Shown one piece after another: positions 43,888 through 51,569 of a stretch of DNA of 64,000 nucleotides. The translations under genes were made by a program, and so were the position numbers. The DNA comes from Arcicella sp038230735 (GTDB lineage: Bacteria; Bacteroidota; Bacteroidia; Cytophagales; Spirosomataceae), in the NCBI GenBank assembly GCA_038230735.1, contig JBBRMR010000015.1, forward strand, positions 16,622 to 80,621, given 5' to 3'. The notes under the pieces were generated by a model. It saw only the letters and a program-made list of their open reading frames with translations. It searched no databases and was not told the DNA's origin. Each line of letters opens with the position of its first letter. The first letter of the stretch is position 1.

Positions 43888-44885
43888 TGAAAAAAACACT
43901 TCAATATTTAGTTTTTTTGGGCATTGGCGGAGGGTTGATTTGGTACTCAATTGCTTCTGGAATTATTAATCCCACTAAACTTTGGGAAGACGTTTCACAC
44001 GCTAATTTGTGGTATGTGGGCTTAATGATTGTGTTGATGATTGTGGCACATGGCAGTCGGGCAGCACGTTGGCAAATGTTATTAGAACCTTTGGGTTATA
44101 AGCCCTCATTTTTTAATGTCAATAATGCCGTGTGGTTAGGATATTTTGCCAATAATTTAGTGCCACGTTTGGGCGAAGTTACTCGTTGTAGTCAGTTGTA
44201 TAAAAGTGATAATATTCCCGTTGAAAAATCTTTGGGTACGGTGGTTACGGATAGAATTTTTGATGTAGTAACACTTTTTGTGTTGCTAATTCTCCATTTT
44301 ATTATTGATTTTGACAGACTTTGGGCGTTTATTAACCAACAGATAGCTCAAAATTCGGGCGAAAAAACGGGTAAATCTAACCTTATTTTCTTTTTGTTAA
44401 TTGGCGTTATTATTATTGGTTTTTTATTTTTTATTTTCCGTAAAAAAATATTGCAAATCTCAATAGTTCAGACCATTATCGAAAAACTGCAAGGACTTTT
44501 GGATGGACTATTAAGTATTAGACATCTCAAAAATCCCCCTTTATTTATCTTTTATTCGATTGTGATTTGGGCAATGTATTACTCAATGGGTTACGTACTT
44601 TTCTTTGCCATTCCAAAGTTTTCAAGTTTACCACCAATGGCAGGATTGACGGTGTTGGTTTCAGGAGCATTAGCCATGATTTTACCTTCGCCAGGCGGTG
44701 CAGGAACGGTAACTGCCATCGTTTCACCCGTATTGGTAACGATGTACGGACTCTCAAAAGATGATGCAGGAACACTCTCAACCTTCATCCAAAGTTCACA
44801 AATGTTAGTAACGTTGGTGATTGGATCGGTTATTTTTTTAGGGTCAATTTTTATCTCGAATAAGAAAAAAGTGCTTTCTAATTAG
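43887..44885 (+). CDS. Flippase-like (LPG synthase TM region, UPF0104) membrane protein
   Basis: Multi-pass inner-membrane protein of the lysylphosphatidylglycerol-synthase transmembrane family, 332 residues, about eight helices. Family blocks: ARWQMLLEPLG, NNLVPRLGEVTRCSQLY and LPSPGGAGTVTAIVSP. Some relatives flip lipids; others have no known role. It starts at ATG 43887, sharing one base with the panD stop codon. The link to panC-panD is operonic, not biochemical, as far as can be seen. Confidence 0.88.
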   Translation: MKKTLQYLVFLGIGGGLIWYSIASGIINPTKLWEDVSHANLWYVGLMIVLMIVAHGSRAARWQMLLEPLGYKPSFFNVNNAVWLGYFANNLVPRLGEVTRCSQLYKSDNIPVEKSLGTVVTDRIFDVVTLFVLLILHFIIDFDRLWAFINQQIAQNSGEKTGKSNLIFFLLIGVIIIGFLFFIFRKKILQISIVQTIIEKLQGLLDGLLSIRHLKNPPLFIFYSIVIWAMYYSMGYVLFFAIPKFSSLPPMAGLTVLVSGALAMILPSPGGAGTVTAIVSPVLVTMYGLSKDDAGTLSTFIQSSQMLVTLVIGSVIFLGSIFISNKKKVLSN

Positions 44886-44973
44886 AAGCATTTATCTTTT
44901 GAAGTAAGAAATATATTACCTTAAATCGTCATAAAACTATCTTTTCTATCTTACCTATGTGGTAAAAAAACAA

Positions 44974-45450
44974 ATGACACAGAATAAGATTTATTCCTTA
45001 GAAAACCTCAAAAAGCAAGTCGAAAACTGGCAAAATCAAGGACACAAAATTGTCTTTACCAATGGCTGTTTTGATATTGTCCATCTGGGGCATATAGATT
45101 ATTTGGAAAAAGCTCGCAACTTGGGCGATAAGTTAATTTTGGGCTTAAATACCGATGATTCCGTAAAAAGACTAAAAGGCGAAAGTCGTCCCGTGGTGAA
45201 TGAATACGCTCGTTCAAGGATGATGGCAGCTTTTGAATTTGTGGATGCTGTAGTGTTTTTTGACGAACCCACGCCCAAAGAACTAATTGAAACGTTAAAA
45301 CCTAATATTTTAGTAAAAGGCGATGATTATACCGTTGAAACTATTGTGGGGGCAGATTTTGTTATAGCAAAAGGAGGCGAGGTAAAAACGATTCCCCTAG
45401 TAAAAGGTTATTCAACCACGAGTTTAATAGAAAAAATAAAACAACTATAA
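44974..45450 (+). CDS. D-glycero-beta-D-manno-heptose 1-phosphate adenylyltransferase
   Basis: Cytidylyltransferase-fold enzyme that activates heptose-1-phosphate for lipopolysaccharide core synthesis (HldE C-terminal domain / RfaE2 type). From ATG 44974 (MTQNKIYSLE) it has 158 residues; a GTG five codons earlier is possible. The fold signature is FTNGCFDIVHLGH (residues 28-40), with later blocks LGLNTDDSVKRLKG and LVKGDDYTVETIVGA and GYSTTSLI at the C-terminus. The kinase half of HldE is not in the window. It lies 3 bases before the peptidase gene. Confidence 0.93.
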   Translation: MTQNKIYSLENLKKQVENWQNQGHKIVFTNGCFDIVHLGHIDYLEKARNLGDKLILGLNTDDSVKRLKGESRPVVNEYARSRMMAAFEFVDAVVFFDEPTPKELIETLKPNILVKGDDYTVETIVGADFVIAKGGEVKTIPLVKGYSTTSLIEKIKQL

Positions 45451-45453
45451 AAC

Positions 45454-46140
45454 ATGATAGGAATATATGTAATCACATTAGTCTTTGCAGGAATTGGAAT
45501 GTTGGTGCAATGGCGTTTAAAGAGCAAGTTTCAAAAATATTCGGAAGTACAGCTTCAAAATGGACTTTCGGGCAAAGAAATTGCGGAAAAAATGTTGCGA
45601 GATAATAACATTTTTGATGTAAAAATTATGTCCGTTGAAGGGCAATTAACTGACCATTATAATCCAGCCGACAAAACGGTAAATCTAAGCCCAGACGTAT
45701 ATCAGGGCAGAAGTGCCTCGGCGGCGGCGGTTGCTTCTCACGAGTGTGGACACGCTGTTCAGCACGCCGTTGCGTATTCGATGTTACAATTCCGCAGTTC
45801 TATGGTGCCCGTTTTGAACATTGCCAATAACTTTATGCCCATGGCTTTGATGGTTGGCATGATGATATTGTATTCAACGGGTAACAAGTTGGTCTTGACA
45901 ATTGGCGTGGCACTGTTTGCGATTGCAACCCTTTTCAGTTTTGTAACTTTACCCGTAGAATTTGATGCCAGCCGAAGAGCATTGGCATGGATGGAATCCA
46001 AGAATGTGGTAACGGCAGAAGAACAAGCCATGGCAAAAGATGCCCTTTGGTGGGCGGCAATGACGTATGTGGCGGCGGCTTTGGGAATGTTGGCTCAATT
46101 GCTTTATTATGTAAGTGCTTTGAACAGACGGAATGACTGA
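45454..46140 (+). CDS. Neutral zinc metallopeptidase, YugP family
   Basis: Membrane-associated zinc peptidase of the PF04298 (Zn_peptidase_2) family, 228 residues. The active site HECGH is at residues 96-100, between an N-terminal anchor (IGIYVITLVFAGIGMLV) and three C-terminal hydrophobic helices. A conserved LPVEFDASRRAL block follows the second helix and supplies the expected third ligand region. The substrate is unknown. Three bases separate it from the preceding gene, suggesting one transcript. Confidence 0.93.
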   Translation: MIGIYVITLVFAGIGMLVQWRLKSKFQKYSEVQLQNGLSGKEIAEKMLRDNNIFDVKIMSVEGQLTDHYNPADKTVNLSPDVYQGRSASAAAVASHECGHAVQHAVAYSMLQFRSSMVPVLNIANNFMPMALMVGMMILYSTGNKLVLTIGVALFAIATLFSFVTLPVEFDASRRALAWMESKNVVTAEEQAMAKDALWWAAMTYVAAALGMLAQLLYYVSALNRRND

Positions 46141-46163
46141 CAAATATTTTTGAATATCTCAAG

Positions 46164-46190
46164 AGCCTTTCAGCGTAATTCTGGAAGGCT
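46164..46190 (+). terminator. Terminator after the peptidase gene
   Basis: AGCCTTTCAG pairs with CTGGAAGGCT (one mismatch) around 7 bases, followed by TTTTTG. It ends the panC-to-peptidase run. Confidence 0.8.
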
Positions 46191-46269
46191 TTTTGTTTTG
46201 AGAATTCGTTTATTGAAGATAATTGAGAAAGAAGTTTTAAATTTGAAGAGAAATTTAATCTTTACTCCC

Positions 46270-46301
46270 TGCCTCGTTGCCTTCGTGCCTCGTTGCCTCT
46301 A
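46270..46301. repeat. Octad array before mgtE
   Basis: TGCCT recurs at 46270, 46278, 46286 and 46294 (units TGCCTCGT, TGCCTTCG, TGCCTCGT, TGCCTCTA), an exact period of 8, ending 7 bases before the mgtE ATG. It occupies the position of the ribosome binding site. Confidence 0.65.
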
Positions 46302-46308
46302 ATAAAAT

Positions 46309-47691
46309 ATGGAACAAATCACTCAGCAACCTTTTGAATTAACTCCCTTCGAACTGACAAAAGAGTATCTCGAAAAATTACAAGCCGCTATCGATCAGCA
46401 AGATAATGAGTTTATCAGGATTGAGATGGACGAGTTGTATCCCGCTGATATTACCAATATTTTAGATGAACTTAGCGGCGATGAAGGTCATTATTTGGTA
46501 AAATTATTAGATACTAAATTAGCGGCTGAAATTATTACCAATCTTGATACTGATGATCGTAAAAGATTCCTCAAAAATTTCACTTCTCAAGAAATTGCCC
46601 AATACATTGACGTAATTGATTCTGATGATGCCGTTGATATTTTGAACGAGCAACCCAAAGATGTTTCGGAGGATATCATTGGACTCTTAAAAGACAAAGA
46701 ACAAGCTCGTTTTGTCAATGATTTGATGCACTATGATGAAGATTCGGCGGGTGGTTTAATGCAAAAAGAGTTGATCAAAATCAACATCAAACAGTCCGTT
46801 ACCGAGTGTATTGACGAAATCAGAAGGCAAGCTGAGGATATCGAAAACGTCTATTCGGTTTATGTGGTGGACGATGAAATTATTTTGAAAGGAAGGATTT
46901 CTTTAAAGCGAATTATTTTAGCAAAAAGGGGGGCGAAAGTAGCCGATATTTATGATGAAGATATTGTTTCGGTAAAGACCACTGCAACGGGCGAGGAGGT
47001 GGCGGATGTCATGCAAAAATACGACTTGGATTCTGTGCCAGTGGTGAATATTCAAGGACGATTGCTGGGTAGAATTACGATTGATGATGTGGTAGATTAT
47101 ATCACCGAATCAGCCCAAGAAGATGTTCAGGCAATGACGGGTATTTCGGAAGATGTTGAGGAAGATGACACCGTTTGGCGGTTGGTGCGTTCACGTTTGC
47201 CTTGGTTGTTGGGGGGAATGGTTGGCAGTTTTTTTGCCGCAAAATTGATTCATAATTTTGAAGATATACTCTCAAAAATACCTGCCGTAGCCTTTTTCAT
47301 ACCTCTAATTGGCTCAACGGGCGGCAATGTTGGCGTTCAGTCATCATCCATTATTGTACAGAGTTTAGCAGATAAATCGGCTATGGATGTAACTCTACGA
47401 GAGCGACTTTTGAAGGTATTGAAAGTGGCTTTTTTCAATGCTATTATTGCAGGAATTTTTGCTTTTTTAGGTTCTTTATTGATTGATAGTGCCAATGTTC
47501 AATTATCTTTAACGGTCTCATTATCAATCTGTTCGGTAGTGCTTTTGGCATCTTTTATGGGAACAATTACTCCTCTGGTTTTAAATCGCTTTGACATTAA
47601 TCCTGCCATCGCTTCGGGACCATTCATCACCACAACTAATGATCTTTTGGGCTATGGGGTTTATTTGCTGATTGTTTATTTATTAATGTGA
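46309..47691 (+). CDS. mgtE: Magnesium transporter MgtE
   Basis: Homodimeric Mg2+ channel in the inner membrane. The 460 residues show the cytosolic N domain (ADITNILDEL... ELSGDEGHYLVKLL), two CBS domains (about 145-265) and five transmembrane helices. The pore block PLIGSTGGNVGVQSSSI and the later NDLLGYGVYL segment are intact. Mg2+ gating through the acidic N-CBS interface is known for the family. It is transcribed apart from the panC group (terminator and octad array upstream). Confidence 0.95.
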   Translation: MEQITQQPFELTPFELTKEYLEKLQAAIDQQDNEFIRIEMDELYPADITNILDELSGDEGHYLVKLLDTKLAAEIITNLDTDDRKRFLKNFTSQEIAQYIDVIDSDDAVDILNEQPKDVSEDIIGLLKDKEQARFVNDLMHYDEDSAGGLMQKELIKINIKQSVTECIDEIRRQAEDIENVYSVYVVDDEIILKGRISLKRIILAKRGAKVADIYDEDIVSVKTTATGEEVADVMQKYDLDSVPVVNIQGRLLGRITIDDVVDYITESAQEDVQAMTGISEDVEEDDTVWRLVRSRLPWLLGGMVGSFFAAKLIHNFEDILSKIPAVAFFIPLIGSTGGNVGVQSSSIIVQSLADKSAMDVTLRERLLKVLKVAFFNAIIAGIFAFLGSLLIDSANVQLSLTVSLSICSVVLLASFMGTITPLVLNRFDINPAIASGPFITTTNDLLGYGVYLLIVYLLM

Positions 47692-47817
47692 TTTTGTGAA
47701 CAAATAGATGAGACTTCATGCACGAGTTTCTACTTATCAAATTATAATCTACGTCTGTAAGTAATATAACGACTATTTGCGATAGAATATTCAGCAATTT
47801 AGATTCGCACGTATTAT

Positions 47818-47825
47818 TAATTTTG
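47818..47825 (+). promoter_or_regulatory. TAnnTTTG box before the MATE gene
   Basis: TAATTTTG, 46 bases before the TTG start; no canonical TTG upstream. Confidence 0.35.
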
Positions 47826-47871
47826 TAAAAGGCTGAATTGTTCACAAATTTTAAAAAAATCCATCAACATT

Positions 47872-49230
47872 TTGAAAAAAATACTCGAAAATTATAAATC
47901 AGACATCGTTGCCACTTACAAACTTGCCTTACCCATTATTGCGGGACAATTAGGAATTATGCTTATGGGCTTTGCCGATACGGTGCAGGTGGGCAGAATG
48001 GACAAGGGGTCAGTACAAGCACTTGCCGCCGCCGCCGATGCCAATGGAATACTTTTTATCGTTGCCATCATTGGTTATATCTGTTTACAAATTGCTTCGC
48101 CGATGGTTTCACAGGCAAAAACTGAAAATAATTTTTCGGAATGTAAGCGGTTGTTGAAAGCAAATATTATCGTAGCAATTTTTATGAGCATTATTTGCAG
48201 TTTTTTCATCGTCTTAATTGGTTTCAATATCGAAATTTTACAACAACCCGTTGAAATTAAAACCCTCGCCCAAGAATACCTTTGGATTATTACCGTATCG
48301 TTGATTCCGTCCTTCATTTTTTCTTCCGTTAAAAGTTTTACGGACGGACTTTCTCATACCAAAGTAGCGATGAATATTACTTGGACGGCACTGTTGATGA
48401 ATGTTATCTTGAATTATTGCTTCATTAACGGCATCTGGATTTTCCCTGAATGGGGACTGAATGGGGCGGGTGTGGCAACGTTGATTTCAAGAATTTATAT
48501 GGCTTTGGCAATTTGGTATTATACCTTCGGAACGGATACTTTCAAGCAATATACCATGCTGCACGATACCAAAAGGGGTTTGGATGATTTAGTAAAAAAG
48601 ATATTAAAGGTAGGTATTCCGAGTGGATTCCAAGGTTTTTCAGAAATTGCGGCTTTCTACGGTGCCGTTGTGATGATGGGTTGGATAAGTATTCAGCACA
48701 AAGCGGCTCATCAAATTGCCATCGGTTACGTTTCTCTTACCTACATGGCGGCAACGGGCATTGCGGCAGCGGGTGGCATACGGGTTGGGGCAGGGATGGG
48801 TGAACGCAGTAAAACAGCAATTTTGAGAGCTGGCACAACGGCATTAGTTATAGGAACTGCCTTTATGGGCATCTGTGCCGTGTTTTTGCTGATTTTTAAT
48901 AACGAATTAGCCAGTTATGTCAAAGATGAACAAGTGATTATGCTGGCGGCACAATTGATTATTTGGGGTGGTTTTTTCCAATTATTTGATGGTATTCAAT
49001 GCGTTAGTTTAGGCATTTTACGGGGAATGCAGGACGTAAATGTACCCACTTTAATTACCTTTTTTGCCTATTGGGGCGTTGGTTTGCCGATGAGTTATCT
49101 ATTGGGTTTTCATTATCACCTTCAACACGTTGGAATTTGGATTGGGCTTACTCTTGCCCTTTTCGCTTCGGCAGTTTTATTGAGTTGGCGATTTTACAAT
49201 AAGGCAAGAAATCAAACATTAAACCAATAA
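47872..49230 (+). CDS. MATE-family multidrug/cation efflux transporter
   Basis: Na+- or H+-coupled exporter, 452 residues, 12 hydrophobic helices. The start is TTG 47872 (KKILENYKSDIVATYKLALPIIAGQ), which keeps the family N-terminus intact; no ATG is suitably placed. Family blocks: GFADTVQVGRM in helix 1-2, ALMNVILNYCFING in helix 5 and the repeated pattern in the second half (GIPSGFQGFSEIAAF). The substrate is unknown. Its 3' end overlaps the convergent DUF5916 gene by 19 bases. Confidence 0.93.
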   Translation: MKKILENYKSDIVATYKLALPIIAGQLGIMLMGFADTVQVGRMDKGSVQALAAAADANGILFIVAIIGYICLQIASPMVSQAKTENNFSECKRLLKANIIVAIFMSIICSFFIVLIGFNIEILQQPVEIKTLAQEYLWIITVSLIPSFIFSSVKSFTDGLSHTKVAMNITWTALLMNVILNYCFINGIWIFPEWGLNGAGVATLISRIYMALAIWYYTFGTDTFKQYTMLHDTKRGLDDLVKKILKVGIPSGFQGFSEIAAFYGAVVMMGWISIQHKAAHQIAIGYVSLTYMAATGIAAAGGIRVGAGMGERSKTAILRAGTTALVIGTAFMGICAVFLLIFNNELASYVKDEQVIMLAAQLIIWGGFFQLFDGIQCVSLGILRGMQDVNVPTLITFFAYWGVGLPMSYLLGFHYHLQHVGIWIGLTLALFASAVLLSWRFYNKARNQTLNQ

Positions 49231-51419
49231 GTAATCTTCGCAAATAAAGCTCTATTTTTGGCTAAACCGTTGATAGTGTTGTAATTATCCGTGTAAACCA
49301 GAAAGAAATCAGACACGGGAGCAAATCGCCACTGGAATCGTGAGTTGATGTTCATATTATCAAATTGGCTATTATACTGCACAAAAGTTGTCCAAAAAAC
49401 ACTTTTCGTAAACGTCAAATCCACCTTTGGACCAATTAAGAAAATGTCATTTTTAGTAGTGGGTGAAGTAATATGATTATAATTAAAATTAAGCGTAATG
49501 GCTCCGTAGGGCTGATAACGGTAAGATGCCGAACCAGAAAAACCCGCAATTGTACCATTATAATACTCCCCAATATTTGCCATAATGAGGCTTGATATTT
49601 TCCTTCGTTGGTCGGAAGTATAGTCTAATCTCACGTTGTTATAGGAAAAGTTAGACCCCAAAGGCAAAATGGATTCGTTTCTATTATTCCGCAAAGGATT
49701 GAAAGAATAATTGTAAAGCGAAGTATAATTATTGAACAATAAAATATTAAGTTTTGCCGTATTCTGAAAATTCAGACTCGTTCCTACGATAATTTGACGG
49801 TCGGTAATGCCAAAACCTGCCACCGAAACCAGGTCATAACCAACTCCTAAATCATAACGATTTATTGCTTTTCCATTGGGATAAAAATTTAATTTTGCCA
49901 CGGGATTTATATGAAAAAAATCATTTCTTGGCACGAAACCAACCTCCGCATTGTATCCCTTTCCTACCCATTCGTGCAACCAATCGTAGCGGAATTTTCT
50001 GGAAAAATAAGACAAATTGCTGCCATTTGAAAAGTTATCCGATTGATTTACAGGAGAATACGAAAGATGGTGATAGAGTTTTCCCGCCCAACGATTATCC
50101 GAAGATGCCAAATTATATTCCAGCCCCGCCACCCGATTAAAGGCATTTGTTCCTCTGCCAATTTCAGGATTCAACACATTTTTATCCACAACCAAAAAAG
50201 CAATATTCGAGCGACTAAAAATCTTTCTTTGGATTGCCCCCACAATAAAATTGGTGGCAGAAATCCCTTTAAATTTGTCTTCGCCCGTTTGTACGCCCAT
50301 TACCCCTACCCGCCAATTATCGTTTAGTTTTCCACTAATTCTGACACCAAAATTTATCTTATTCTGCACATTGATTCCCGAGGCGGAATCAACGGCAATT
50401 CCGATACGGCGTGAAAAGAAAGGATTGGCATTATCAGAACCGAAATTGGTGAAGAGGTCAGAATTTTCTAAGAAAAATTGGCGTTGTTCAGGATATGAAA
50501 TATCAAAACGGGTGAGGTTGGTAACTTGCCTATCTGCCTCCACATTTGAGAAATCTGGATTTACGGTTAAGTCCAAATTTAAGCCCGAAGTAATACCAAT
50601 TTTGGCATCTCCGCCAACGGCAAATTTAGCCCCCGATGAAGGATTATTTTTCTCAAAATCACTTAACGAACTTGTTGCAATATATGGAATTAAAGAAATA
50701 TTTGCCCCTGATTTTTTGAGCGGTTTTTCAAATAACATCGGAGCCGTAAAAGCCAAATTGAAAATAAGCTGAACTTGCGGGATTCGAGTGGTAACAGAGG
50801 TCTCGTTCGTCTGAGTATCAAACCGATAGCTCAAGAAATTCCAACGTTGTGAGCCTTCACTGAAACGCAAAGTGGTGAAAGGAATTGCCATTTCACAAGT
50901 CCAATAACCCTCATAAATTTTAGATTGCCCTTGCCATTTATTATCCCAAAAAGTGTTGAAATATTGCGTATCCGAACCCCCATTTGAAATTAAGGCTTCC
51001 CGCATCACACCGTAAGGATTCATACCAAAAAGAACCGCATTAGTTTTGTCGTTGAAAGTATCGAAAATAAAGGAAATGTTATCATTTCCCCCCGCCCTAA
51101 AATCTCGGCGGTTGGAAGGAATGATGTATTTATTGTTCTTAGAATAGCATTTTGCTGAAACATAAATATACTTATCATCAAAGGTGATTTTGACCTCAGT
51201 TTGCTGCTTGGCTTTGAGCGTATCATTCGGGAAATATTGCCAAAATTCACCCGTTGGATTGGTATTTTGCCAAGTTTTATCATCCAAAATACCATCAATT
51301 TTAATCTTTTCAGTAGTGGCTTTTACGTCAAAAGGCTGAGGAATGTATCTTTCGTTTTGGGCTACACTTGAAAATGTGGACAGTGTGATGAAAGCAATAA
51401 TATTAAAATAATATTTCAT
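49212..51419 (-). CDS. DUF5916 outer-membrane protein with CBM9-like N-domain
   Basis: A 735-residue protein: signal peptide (IIAFITLSTFSSVAQ), a carbohydrate-binding CBM9-like sandwich (about 25-215, ATTEKIKIDGILDDKTW), and a long C-terminal beta-barrel-like DUF5916 region (FDISYPEQRQFFLENSDLF, FFSRRIGI) ending in an aromatic residue pattern typical of outer-membrane barrels (ITYWFNV). The family is usual in Bacteroidota and poorly characterised; a role in surface sugar or peptide binding is inference. It is a single gene with no SusC/D pair nearby. Confidence 0.88.
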   Translation of the reverse strand: MKYYFNIIAFITLSTFSSVAQNERYIPQPFDVKATTEKIKIDGILDDKTWQNTNPTGEFWQYFPNDTLKAKQQTEVKITFDDKYIYVSAKCYSKNNKYIIPSNRRDFRAGGNDNISFIFDTFNDKTNAVLFGMNPYGVMREALISNGGSDTQYFNTFWDNKWQGQSKIYEGYWTCEMAIPFTTLRFSEGSQRWNFLSYRFDTQTNETSVTTRIPQVQLIFNLAFTAPMLFEKPLKKSGANISLIPYIATSSLSDFEKNNPSSGAKFAVGGDAKIGITSGLNLDLTVNPDFSNVEADRQVTNLTRFDISYPEQRQFFLENSDLFTNFGSDNANPFFSRRIGIAVDSASGINVQNKINFGVRISGKLNDNWRVGVMGVQTGEDKFKGISATNFIVGAIQRKIFSRSNIAFLVVDKNVLNPEIGRGTNAFNRVAGLEYNLASSDNRWAGKLYHHLSYSPVNQSDNFSNGSNLSYFSRKFRYDWLHEWVGKGYNAEVGFVPRNDFFHINPVAKLNFYPNGKAINRYDLGVGYDLVSVAGFGITDRQIIVGTSLNFQNTAKLNILLFNNYTSLYNYSFNPLRNNRNESILPLGSNFSYNNVRLDYTSDQRRKISSLIMANIGEYYNGTIAGFSGSASYRYQPYGAITLNFNYNHITSPTTKNDIFLIGPKVDLTFTKSVFWTTFVQYNSQFDNMNINSRFQWRFAPVSDFFLVYTDNYNTINGLAKNRALFAKITYWFNV

Positions 51420-51536
51420 AAACTAACTTTGTTGATTAAAGTACAAAATTAGTGTAAAAAAAATTAAACCATCAGATTGATAATTTCAAATTATAAACTT
51501 GTCTAAATATCATACCGACCAATTTATGAAATAGCT

Positions 51537-51544
51537 TATCTTTG
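51537..51544 (+). promoter_or_regulatory. TAnnTTTG box before mutS
   Basis: TATCTTTG, 25 bases before the mutS ATG; no TTG at canonical spacing. Confidence 0.4.
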
Positions 51545-51569
51545 TAAATCAAAATAATTAAATTTCCCG

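Noticed and set aside
50251..50772. 173-codon open frame opposite the DUF5916 gene
   Set aside because: Shadow of a well-supported coding sequence; no start context or family resemblance.
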